Shown here: positions 1 through 6,635 of the stretch, piece after piece
Layout: each line of letters begins with the position of its first letter
How positions within the stretch are numbered: the first letter of the stretch is position 1
DNA from: an uncultured Clostridia bacterium
Lineage (GTDB): Bacteria; Bacillota; Clostridia; UMGS1883
NCBI GenBank assembly: GCA_947624455.1
Contig: CANQKL010000021.1
Coordinates: forward strand, 1 to 15,804
Reading direction: 5' to 3'
Length of the DNA: 15,804 bases
Position numbers and translations under genes: made by a program
The notes under the pieces: generated by a model
Seen by the model: the letters and a program-made list of their open reading frames with translations, nothing else
Told to the model about the DNA's origin: nothing
Database searches by the model: none

Positions 1-98
1 TAAAAATAGAAACAGATGTCGTAGCTGGAAGAGCTGTTTCTATTCCGGAATTAATCTATGAAGAAGGTTTTGAAGCAGTTTTCCTGGGAACCGGAGCT
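1..98 (+). pseudogene. fragment of a glutamate synthase small-chain-like NADPH oxidoreductase
   Basis: Frame 3 of the plus strand is open from the window edge and reads VKIETDVVAGRAVSIPELI followed by a YEEGFEAVFLGTGA block (the first V uses an assumed base before the window). This matches the interior of the NADPH-dependent glutamate synthase small chain / NfnB family, where an EEGFDAVFIGTGAGLP-type strand-turn lies before the second nucleotide-binding region. Similarity stops at GTGA: the family continues with Gly-Leu-Pro, but here the next codons give VDPRRGG. The fragment is about 32 residues of a protein usually near 460. Its codons (AAA, ATA, AGA, TTA, GCT, GTT) are visibly more AT-rich than those of every other gene in the window. 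It runs antisense into the 3' end of the SLH gene. It is either a chimeric assembly end or a recombination scar; I favour the former. Confidence 0.72.
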
Positions 99-1541
99 GT
101 TGATCCTCGCCGAGGTGGCAAGCAGAACGCCCAGATCGCTGACGTTACCGGCGGAAGCATCGACCGCGTCGGCTACCTTGCCTTCCCGGTCAAGGAGCAG
201 GGTGATGTAGTCGCCTATGGCAAAGGCCCCTGGACTCTCGTTGAGCTTGTTCATAGCGGCGGCGGAGGAGAGGGTATAATCTTTGCCGCTGACGGTGACG
301 GTGGTTACGGTGGACTTCAGGGGGGCGGCCTTCTCATAGACGCCGCTGACCTTGTCGCTGTATGCGTAGACCGTGTTGTTGGCGGCGGAATAATAAACCA
401 CGTCAAAGCGGCTTATATCGCTGATATCGGCGGTAACGCCCCGGCGGATGACCTTGGGTTCGCCGGTTATGTCAAACAGGGTGTAGAGCTGGCTGTAATC
501 TGTGGTAACGGTCTTAGGCCCTTCCATCTGGTAGCTGGTGAGTACGCCGCCGGTGTAACGGCCCTCCTTGTCATAGTACACCCGCAGAGCGCTGCCGATG
601 GTGATGTCGCCGACCGCCGCCTGAGCGGTGGTCTTTTCGCCGTCCTGGTAAATAACTCCGCTGTAAGGTATGCTGACTACTCCGCCCTGGTAGCTGATCT
701 CAAGGCTGCTGGCGGCGTCGTTGGGCAGGCAGGCGGTGACGACGATATCCATTGAAGGCTCGTCGGTACTCCTGAACAAAACAATTTCCTTATCCTTGTT
801 CAGGAATATGTCTCCCTTCATTCCCTCGGCCCCGTTCACTCCCACAGCGTTGTCCGCAAGCCTGAAGCTGCCCTCGGAGGTCTCCACAAGGGTGGAATCG
901 CCCTTGTTTACGCCGTAGAGAACGCCGTCCTCATAGTATGTCATGCCCGACTTGCCGATGAGCTTATCGGTCGAGCCGTTGAGTTCGGTGAACAGGGCGT
1001 TGTAGACCAGCCTGGCCGCGTCGGCGCGGGTGATAGGGTCGGAAGCGGAAAGTGCGAGTCCCTGATCCAGTCCCAGAGCGGAAGCTTTTTCCACACAGTC
1101 AGAGGGCCAGTGGTAGCCTATCTCCGAATCGCTGTAGCCCAGGCATCTGAGCAGCACCATAGCGGCCTGGGAATAGGTCAGGATCTGGGCGCCGCCGAAG
1201 CTGCCGTCGGGAAAACCCGCTATCACGCCCTTTTCAGCCACATAGGCAATGTAGCCGCGGGCCCAACTGTCGGGCGATACGTCGGTAAAGGCGGTCGCCG
1301 CCGGGCCGGAGGAAGCTTTGTCCTTCTCGCCCAGAATACATACGGCTATTTTTGCGAACTGCTCCCGGGTAAGATAGCCTTCGGGATCGAAGGTCCCGTC
1401 GCCAACGCCGTCGATTATGCCAGCCACGCTGAGCGTCTCGGCCATCGCGTTTAACTGAGGGTCGGTTATATCGGGATAATACGCCGCGGCAGCCGTACTC
1501 AGCAGAGCCATGCACAGCAGCGCGGAAATCAATTTCTTCAT
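51..1541 (-). CDS. secreted SLH (S-layer homology) domain surface protein, C-terminus probably artefactual
   Basis: The 496-residue product begins with a signal peptide: charged MKK, a hydrophobic core, and likely cleavage after AAAA near residue 20. Three SLH motifs follow, at about residues 21-70, 84-137 and 140-190. They are recognisable by FDPEGYLTREQFAKIAV, FTDVSPDSWARGYI...GFPDGSF and the degenerate ITRADAARLVYNAL. SLH triplets attach proteins non-covalently to pyruvylated secondary cell-wall polymer. The remaining ~300 residues are beta-rich and I do not recognise a catalytic domain; a structural or surface-display role is inferred. The ATG start has GGAGG six bases upstream. The last ~17 codons and the TAA stop lie inside the unrelated fragment at 1-98, so the true C-terminus is unknown and the gene should be treated as 3'-truncated. 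It lies 132 bp downstream of the permease gene, with no clear promoter of its own. Confidence 0.85.
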   Translation of the reverse strand: MKKLISALLCMALLSTAAAAYYPDITDPQLNAMAETLSVAGIIDGVGDGTFDPEGYLTREQFAKIAVCILGEKDKASSGPAATAFTDVSPDSWARGYIAYVAEKGVIAGFPDGSFGGAQILTYSQAAMVLLRCLGYSDSEIGYHWPSDCVEKASALGLDQGLALSASDPITRADAARLVYNALFTELNGSTDKLIGKSGMTYYEDGVLYGVNKGDSTLVETSEGSFRLADNAVGVNGAEGMKGDIFLNKDKEIVLFRSTDEPSMDIVVTACLPNDAASSLEISYQGGVVSIPYSGVIYQDGEKTTAQAAVGDITIGSALRVYYDKEGRYTGGVLTSYQMEGPKTVTTDYSQLYTLFDITGEPKVIRRGVTADISDISRFDVVYYSAANNTVYAYSDKVSGVYEKAAPLKSTVTTVTVSGKDYTLSSAAAMNKLNESPGAFAIGDYITLLLDREGKVADAVDASAGNVSDLGVLLATSARINSSGSQENCFKTFFID

Positions 1542-1620
1542 GGTAATCCTCCAATCTGTGTTTGGTGAGGAATGAGAAATCAGGGTGTAAAAATCTCCTG
1601 GAATAGATCTTTAATCAAAT

Positions 1621-1638
1621 CAAAGGCGGCGGCCTTTG
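1621..1638 (-). terminator. weak hairpin between permease and SLH genes
   Basis: CAAAGGC and GCCTTTG form a perfect 7-bp stem with a four-base loop. On the minus strand it is followed by a T-rich but interrupted stretch (ATTTGATTAAAG). It could be an imperfect terminator after the permease gene or a processing hairpin upstream of the SLH gene. The missing uninterrupted T-run keeps confidence low. Confidence 0.3.
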
Positions 1639-1673
1639 TTCCGGTATTACTCATTTCTTGTTACAAATCGCGA

Positions 1674-2861
1674 TCATTCGTATCTCAACGCTTCGATGGG
1701 ATTCAGCCTTGCGGCCTTAAAGGCGGGGTAAAAGCCGAAGAACACTCCCACCAAAGCCGAAAATCCGAAGGAAAACAGTATTATGGGCAACTGATCCAGC
1801 ATTGGCACCGATGGCAGCTGCATAGCCATTGTGGCAAACTCGCTGCCCACTATTCCCAGTCCGATGCCCACCAGACCCCCCAGACAGCTTATGGATGCCG
1901 ACTCTATCAGGAACTGAGTAAGAATGGTTCTTGTCTTTGCGCCCACGGCTTTGCGTATCCCTATCTCCCGGGTGCGCTCGGTGACGGTCACCAGCATGAT
2001 GTTCATTATGCCTATGCCGCCTACCAGCAGGGAGATACCGGCGATGGCCGCCGCCAGCAGGGTCAGGCCGTTTATTTCCTGATTCATCTCCTGGAGGCTT
2101 TCGGCCTGGTTGTAGACCCAGTAGTCCTCGGTCTGGAATATTTTGTAGAGGTATTCCTTTACCAGCGTTTCGGCCTCCTTGGAGTTGTTTTCGTCCACGC
2201 TGGTAACAGTGTAGTCGGTGATATTTGTGTTTTTGAACAGGCGCATGGCCCTTGTGTAGGGTATATAAACGCCTGAGTCGTCGCCCCATTCGGTGAGTTC
2301 GCTCTCCATCTGCTCAAAAACGCCGATGACAGTGAACAATTCGCCGTCTATTCTGATGGTCTGGCCCACGGGATCCCGGTTGCCGAAGAGCTTTTGACGG
2401 CTGTATTCGCCGATAACCGCCACCGAGGCCCGGTTGCGCACATCGCTGGCGGAAAAGAAGTCCCCGTAGCTCATTGCCCGCTTGTTTATTTCGGCATAGT
2501 GGTTGCCAACGCCGTTTATTCGGGCGTTGTAGTTACGGTTGCCGTTCTTGACCATTTTGTTGTTGGAGGTCTGGGGGCTGATGTACTGGATGACATCGGG
2601 ATTGTCCCGGGCCAGCTGCTCCATGTCGGAGGGACTCACATTCCGTGTGGTATCGCCCTGGCGGTAGATACTGACCTCGATAATGTTGGTACCCATTTTG
2701 TCCATCCATTCTTTCATTCCCATCATGGAGGCGTTTACGAGATTTACCATTATTATAACCGCCAGCACGCCTATAATTATGCCCAGCATGGTCAGAATGG
2801 AGCGGGCCTTGTTGGACAGGATGCTGCTGATGGCCATTTTAAAGCTCATGAATATTCCCAT
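1674..2861 (-). CDS. MacB-type ABC transporter permease (FtsX-like), ATPase-less
   Basis: The 395-residue membrane protein has the MacB/FtsX layout. An N-terminal amphipathic stretch and first transmembrane helix lie at about residues 22-44 (SILTMLGIIIGVLAVI). A large extracytoplasmic MacB periplasmic-core domain follows at about 45-265. Three C-terminal helices follow at about 268-295, 318-345 and 357-380. The conserved cytoplasmic coupling motif ERTREIGIRKAVGAKTRTI sits after the second helix. Permeases of this class use ATP hydrolysis by a partner to drive a mechanical cycle that exports peptides, lipids or drugs, normally with a MacA-like adaptor. Here the adaptor gene ends 11 bp upstream. 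The ATG start is preceded by AAGGAG at a 7-8-base distance. Gram-positive relatives normally have a separate ATPase gene beside them, and none is present here. The substrate cannot be read from sequence. Confidence 0.9.
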   Translation of the reverse strand: MGIFMSFKMAISSILSNKARSILTMLGIIIGVLAVIIMVNLVNASMMGMKEWMDKMGTNIIEVSIYRQGDTTRNVSPSDMEQLARDNPDVIQYISPQTSNNKMVKNGNRNYNARINGVGNHYAEINKRAMSYGDFFSASDVRNRASVAVIGEYSRQKLFGNRDPVGQTIRIDGELFTVIGVFEQMESELTEWGDDSGVYIPYTRAMRLFKNTNITDYTVTSVDENNSKEAETLVKEYLYKIFQTEDYWVYNQAESLQEMNQEINGLTLLAAAIAGISLLVGGIGIMNIMLVTVTERTREIGIRKAVGAKTRTILTQFLIESASISCLGGLVGIGLGIVGSEFATMAMQLPSVPMLDQLPIILFSFGFSALVGVFFGFYPAFKAARLNPIEALRYE

Positions 2862-2872
2862 ATCAACGCTCC

Positions 2873-4960
2873 TTACCAGCCCATCATCATTCCGCCCATG
2901 CCGTCGTCGGAGCCAAGGCCGGAATCTCGAAGTACGTCGCCCTCCTTGAGGCCGTCGATTATCTCATAGAAGCTCTCGTTGTGGAGGCCCACGGTGACCT
3001 GCACCTGCTCCTCCTGCTCGGGCGCTTCGGGGTCGTCGGAGGGCGTGACGATAGTTGCGTAATACATACCGTCCATCATGAATATCGCCGAGGACGGGGC
3101 CATAAGCACATCTTCAACGGAGCCAACCACTATCTCGGCGGTCACGTTCATGCCGCTCATAAGCTCGCCCGGCTCGGTTATGCTTATTTCGATGGGGTAG
3201 CCGGTAACGCCGCTTTCGCCGCTGCCTATTTTGGATACCTTTGTTATTTCGCCCTGGAACATCTGTCCCGGCAGAGCGTCGGCGGTAATGTTCACCGCCT
3301 GGCCAAGCTGAACGTTGGAGATGTCCAGCTCGTCTACGTTTATGGTGAAGATCATAGTGGTCATATCCGCCACTACCATTAGGGTTTTATCGCTGCTGTC
3401 GCTGCCGTAGTTATCTCCGGCCTTAAAATGCTTTTCGAGAATCACGCCGGTAACGGGAGACTTTATGACATAGTCCTCGGCCTTCTTGATAGCGTTGTCC
3501 AGCTGAGTCTGAGCGGTCTTGATAGCGTCGTCCTCGATGGATTCCTCCTTGAGGAGATCGTTGTAGTTCTCCTGAGCGTCAGTCACTCCTTCGCGGCTGT
3601 CCTCCACGGCGTCCTTGCGCTCCTGAACCGCGTCCAAACGGTCTTGCAGAGCGTCCCTGCGGCTTTCCAGCGCGTCAAGGGCCGACTGATAGCTGTTGCT
3701 GTCGGACTCTATTTGACTGTCGAGCGCTTCGCTGTGTACCCGGGCGATAATATCTCCGGCTCTGACGGTGTTGCCGTTTTCGGCGTTGAGCACAGTCAGC
3801 TCACCGGCCTCTGGAATGAGGATCTCCTTAGGCTCGGGGTAAGAGATCGCGCCAAAGCCGGGACTTTCCACGTCGCCGCGGGCCGTATGTACCGTTACCG
3901 AAACATTGGTTCCGGCGGCCAGACGGGTACCCCGATCCAGCTTTACCTTTACAGTGTACATCACCGTGCCGTTGGCTCCGGCCTGGGCGGCGTTGTACTT
4001 CTTTTCAACATAGCCGCCCACGGTGGACATGAGACTGGACACGCCCAAGGTCACCCGGTCGCCCTCGTTGATCTGCTGTATTTGTACGCCGTTGAAGCTG
4101 ACGGTGGTGGAAAGGTCGTCGTAATCTATTATCCGGCAGAGAACGCCGCTTACGTCGTCGCCGACCGAGGCCGTCAAGCCTTCGACCGCGCCGGATATCG
4201 GCGCCGTAATAGTAAGCTTGGCCAGACGCTCGTTGGTTTTGTCAACGGCCTTTTGCGCGTTGCTCACGTCGCGCTCGGCGTTGGAGATGTCCTTTTGGGC
4301 GGACTCCACATCCTTTTGGGCGGTATCAACGGCCTTTTGAGCGGTTTCCACAGCCTTTTGGGCGGTTTCGATAGCTTTAGCCGCCTCCTTGAGCTGCTTT
4401 TCACGCTGAGTTTTAGTGTCCTCCGCTTCCTTCTGCGCCCGGCGCAGAGCTGTTCTGGCTTCCTGAATGGCGGTCTGGGCCTCGGTGTCGTCAAAGCGGT
4501 AGAGTATGTCGCCCTCGTTTACAGTGTCGCCCTCGTCAAAGGGGCTGTAGGTTATTTTCCCCTCGATGAGGCTGGTAAGAGTGTAGGACTCGATCGGCTT
4601 GACCGTGCCGGAGCCGGTAACCCGGCTGTCAAAGCTGCCCCTCGTAACCGTCGAGGTAGTCTGCATAGGAGCGGCAGTCTCCCTGCGTCCGGTCTTAAAT
4701 TTCACAAACCAGACTATGCCTCCGGCCAGCGCGAGCAGAAGGACGATGCCGATAATGCGTTTTGTACATTTTTTGATATTCTTTTTGCGTTTGAATCTTT
4801 TTGCGTTTTTTTCCTGCTCGGGGGTGAGAGGCTCCATACCTTCGGAGGGAGCGGAAGGCGGCTCGGCGGCGGCGCTGTCCGCTTCCGTTCCGGCCTCGCC
4901 GGTCTCCTCAACAGGAGCCGTTTCAGGAGCCTTTGACTTTGATCTTTTTAATTTCTTCAA
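2873..4960 (-). CDS. HlyD/MacA-type membrane-fusion adaptor with two coiled-coil hairpin modules
   Basis: The 695-residue protein is long for a MacA-like adaptor (usually about 350-500). A charged, Pro/Glu-rich cytoplasmic tail (1-60) leads to one membrane anchor (about 68-88). A first half-lipoyl segment (115-157), a coiled coil (158-247), the second half-lipoyl segment (248-280, TAPISGAVEG) and a beta-barrel-like stretch (285-360) follow. A second set then appears: half-lipoyl (about 378-410), coil (411-498), half-lipoyl (499-532, SPVTGVILEKHFKAGD), beta-barrel (535-612) and membrane-proximal domain (613-680). The protein ends in a Gly/Met-rich tail. The start is TTG, supported by AAAGGCGG nine bases upstream and a consensus promoter. 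The short spacing to the permease gene says the two act together, the adaptor spanning the wall side of the exporter. Family membership is secure; the duplicated layout is my reading of motifs. Confidence 0.88.
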   Translation of the reverse strand: MKKLKRSKSKAPETAPVEETGEAGTEADSAAAEPPSAPSEGMEPLTPEQEKNAKRFKRKKNIKKCTKRIIGIVLLLALAGGIVWFVKFKTGRRETAAPMQTTSTVTRGSFDSRVTGSGTVKPIESYTLTSLIEGKITYSPFDEGDTVNEGDILYRFDDTEAQTAIQEARTALRRAQKEAEDTKTQREKQLKEAAKAIETAQKAVETAQKAVDTAQKDVESAQKDISNAERDVSNAQKAVDKTNERLAKLTITAPISGAVEGLTASVGDDVSGVLCRIIDYDDLSTTVSFNGVQIQQINEGDRVTLGVSSLMSTVGGYVEKKYNAAQAGANGTVMYTVKVKLDRGTRLAAGTNVSVTVHTARGDVESPGFGAISYPEPKEILIPEAGELTVLNAENGNTVRAGDIIARVHSEALDSQIESDSNSYQSALDALESRRDALQDRLDAVQERKDAVEDSREGVTDAQENYNDLLKEESIEDDAIKTAQTQLDNAIKKAEDYVIKSPVTGVILEKHFKAGDNYGSDSSDKTLMVVADMTTMIFTINVDELDISNVQLGQAVNITADALPGQMFQGEITKVSKIGSGESGVTGYPIEISITEPGELMSGMNVTAEIVVGSVEDVLMAPSSAIFMMDGMYYATIVTPSDDPEAPEQEEQVQVTVGLHNESFYEIIDGLKEGDVLRDSGLGSDDGMGGMMMGW
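4244..4369 (-). repeat. six tandem heptads (21-bp periodic DNA) in the adaptor coiled coil
   Basis: Residues 198-239 of the adaptor consist of six consecutive seven-residue units of the type ETAQKAV (ETAQKAV twice, then DTAQKDV, ESAQKDI, SNAERDV, SNAQKAV). The DNA shows the matching 21-bp periodicity, with CCTTTTG(G/A)GCGG recurring on the plus strand. Near-identical units suggest expansion by slippage or unequal exchange, which would change the hairpin length in whole helical turns. Confidence 0.8.
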
Positions 4961-5005
4961 TTTATACGACCGCCTTTCTTTTTATAGCCGAATAGCATAT
5001 ATTTA

Positions 5006-5034
5006 ATTATACTACTTTTTATTCAGTTTGTAAA
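5006..5034 (-). promoter_or_regulatory. sigma-A promoter of the adaptor-permease(-SLH) genes
   Basis: On the minus strand TTTACA (5029-5034) and TATAAT (5006-5011) are separated by exactly 17 bp. The site is about 46 bp upstream of the TTG start of the adaptor gene. The block is strongly AT-rich against its surroundings. Confidence 0.8.
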
Positions 5035-5101
5035 GGTCATTTTATGCTTCAATGTAAACATTTCATGAACTGGACAGTTGATAATGAAGAAATTATTAAT
5101 T

Positions 5102-5133
5102 AAAAAAATTTCCGCGGACAATTTCCGCGGAAA
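5102..5133 (-). terminator. intrinsic terminator of the azlCD operon
   Basis: A perfect 10-bp inverted repeat (TTTCCGCGGA at 5109-5118 and TCCGCGGAAA at 5124-5133, five-base loop) is followed on the minus strand by seven T residues (5102-5108). The orientation fits the end of the operon that finishes with azlD at 5165. A second small hairpin (CTTAGC at 5151-5156, GCTAAG at 5164-5169) overlaps the azlD stop codon and may stack on it or protect the 3' end. Confidence 0.88.
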
Positions 5134-5164
5134 AATCAAAAATTAATGGCCTTAGCGCGGGCGG

Positions 5165-5488
5165 CTAAGTCAGGCGCAGCAGTATCATGTACACCGCCGT
5201 TCCGCCGATCACGCTGAGCAGCAGATTGTGCCGGAGCTTGTGGGCCGCCACCACAAAAGCCGAGGCCGTCAGTCCCGGGAGCCAGCCCCCGAGCTGCCCA
5301 AAGCTGGTTCCCCGCAGGCAGTACACCACCAGCATACCCATTATGGCGTAGGGCAGAACCTGGCCCAGATAGCGGAGAAAATCCGGAGTTTCCCTGTTCT
5401 CCGGAAAGAGGAGAAAGGGCCAAGCCCTTAAGATCAGGGTGACAAGCGCCACCAGTCCCAGGGTAATGAGAGCCTGAACGGTAGTCAT
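5165..5488 (-). CDS. azlD: AzlD family branched-chain amino acid export subunit
   Basis: The 107-residue protein has four predicted hydrophobic helices (about residues 4-25, 37-58, 66-84 and 88-104) and the family signatures RAWPFLLF and LPYAIMGMLVVYCLRG. AzlD is the small partner of AzlC; together they export branched-chain amino acids or related analogues across the cytoplasmic membrane. I place the start at the ATG (5486-5488), not at the longer open frame that runs upstream. The family N-terminus begins here, and the ATG overlaps the azlC stop in an ATGA, implying translational coupling. A purine-rich GGGGG site lies just upstream inside azlC. This is the last gene of the operon, followed by a strong terminator. 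Confidence 0.92.
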   Translation of the reverse strand: MTTVQALITLGLVALVTLILRAWPFLLFPENRETPDFLRYLGQVLPYAIMGMLVVYCLRGTSFGQLGGWLPGLTASAFVVAAHKLRHNLLLSVIGGTAVYMILLRLT

Positions 5489-6183
5489 AGCGCCGCCCCC
5501 TTTCTGTCGAGGGGCTTTTTCAGCGCCGCCAGCGCGGCCAAGATGAGGAGCATTGAAGGTATCAGGAAGCTTTCGGCCCCGAAGATCAGCAGGCAGAGCA
5601 GGGTTATCGCCACACCGACCGCCGCCGGAACTCGACCGCCGCCGTCCTCCCACTGGCCCACAAAAATCACAATGAACAAAGCCGTCATTACAAAGTCGAT
5701 GCCCTCCGCGTCAAAGGGCAGCAGTTGTCCCGCCAGCGCCCCAATCAGAGAACCTGCTATCCAGTATAGCTGGTCAAGAAGGGTGACGAAAAAATAAAAA
5801 AGACCACGGTCGGCCCCCTCCGGCGGCTGGGCCGAACAGAGGACGCTGTATGTCTCGTCCGTCAGTCCGAAGATTAGATAGGGCTTCTGCGGCAGGCCCC
5901 GGTATTTGTCCAGCATGGATATGGCGTAAAAGGAGTGCCGGGCGTTTACCATGACCGCCATGAGTATCGTCCCCGCCACCGAAAATGGGGAGAGGAGCAG
6001 GTCCACGCAGACAAACTGCATGGAACCCGCAAATATCAGGCAGCTCATTCCCAGCGCCCACAGAGGGGAATACCCCGCCTGACTAAGCAGCACTCCAAAG
6101 GCTATGCCGAGGAACACGTATCCCAGCATGACCGGAATAGTATAGGGAAAAGCCGCCTTGAGATTGAAAATCAGCTTTTTCAT
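5485..6183 (-). CDS. azlC: AzlC family branched-chain amino acid exporter, large subunit
   Basis: The 232-residue integral membrane protein has AzlC hallmarks: an N-terminal AFPYTIPVMLGYVFLGIAFG, then FAGSMQFVCVDLL near residues 51-63, NARHSFYAISM near 80-90 and the FGLTDETYSV motif near 104-113. The length fits the family (about 230-240). It forms the transport pathway with AzlD. In Bacillus subtilis the homologous pair is under AzlB (Lrp-like) control, but no such regulator is present here. The gene starts in an ATGA overlap with the dtd stop and ends in an ATGA overlap with azlD, so the three are probably translated in a coupled series. The exact substrate is inferred from the family only. 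Confidence 0.93.
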   Translation of the reverse strand: MKKLIFNLKAAFPYTIPVMLGYVFLGIAFGVLLSQAGYSPLWALGMSCLIFAGSMQFVCVDLLLSPFSVAGTILMAVMVNARHSFYAISMLDKYRGLPQKPYLIFGLTDETYSVLCSAQPPEGADRGLFYFFVTLLDQLYWIAGSLIGALAGQLLPFDAEGIDFVMTALFIVIFVGQWEDGGGRVPAAVGVAITLLCLLIFGAESFLIPSMLLILAALAALKKPLDRKGAAL

Positions 6184-6635
6184 TTTATCTTGTCCCTGCT
6201 GTTTATTATGATAGTCACCGGCCCGTCCCCGAGGAGCGAAATCTCCATATGCGTGCCGAAAACCCCTCTTTGCACGGGCTTTTGCAGCATTTGCTCCACT
6301 CGGCGGCAGACATAGCCGTACATTTCCTCGGCCTTGTCCGGGGCCTCCGCTCCGCCGAAATATGGCCGGTTGCCCACGGGAATGTCGGTTATCAGGGTGA
6401 ACTGGCTTATTATCAGCATTTCACCGCCAGCGGCTCCAATGTCCAGGTTCATTTTGCCCTGACTGTCCGCGAAGATGCGAAGCTTCGTCAGCTTTTCGGC
6501 TATGTAGTCCGCATGACGGGGATCGTCGCCCTTTTCCACGCCCAGCAGCACCAGGAAGCCAGGCCCGATGGAGCCAACTGTTTTGCCGTCCACAGCCACC
6601 GAGGCCCGGGCGGCTCTCTGTACCACAGCTTTCAT
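6180..6635 (-). CDS. dtd: D-aminoacyl-tRNA deacylase
   Basis: The 151-residue protein is the normal length for DTD, a cytoplasmic dimer that hydrolyses D-amino acids (and glycine) wrongly attached to tRNA. The family-defining active-site motifs are both present: S77-Q-F-T-L and the cis Gly-Pro motif in GDGPVT (G138-P139). The conserved N-terminal MKAVVQRAARASVAVDG and the GNRPYF and GVFGTHMEISL blocks are also seen. The usual NDGPVT reads GDGPVT here, a minor change. The ATG start overlaps the stop of the preceding membrane-protein gene (ATGA), and the stop overlaps azlC. The placement next to an amino acid exporter is suggestive but may only reflect operon packing. Confidence 0.96.
   Translation of the reverse strand: MKAVVQRAARASVAVDGKTVGSIGPGFLVLLGVEKGDDPRHADYIAEKLTKLRIFADSQGKMNLDIGAAGGEMLIISQFTLITDIPVGNRPYFGGAEAPDKAEEMYGYVCRRVEQMLQKPVQRGVFGTHMEISLLGDGPVTIIINSRDKIK

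Noticed and set aside
4244..4369. Tandem repeat as a CRISPR or regulatory array
   Set aside because: The 21-bp units are in frame, encode coiled-coil heptads and have no spacers.
3428..4936. 502-codon open frame on the plus strand
   Set aside because: It lies wholly antisense to the adaptor gene, whose domains and ribosome site are clear. Its translation is a low-complexity mirror of the coiled-coil codons and shows no family motif.
5489..5653. Longer N-terminus for AzlD
   Set aside because: The added 55 residues are Gly/Arg-rich, lie entirely inside azlC and do not resemble the family. The ATGA overlap and ribosome site favour the short form.
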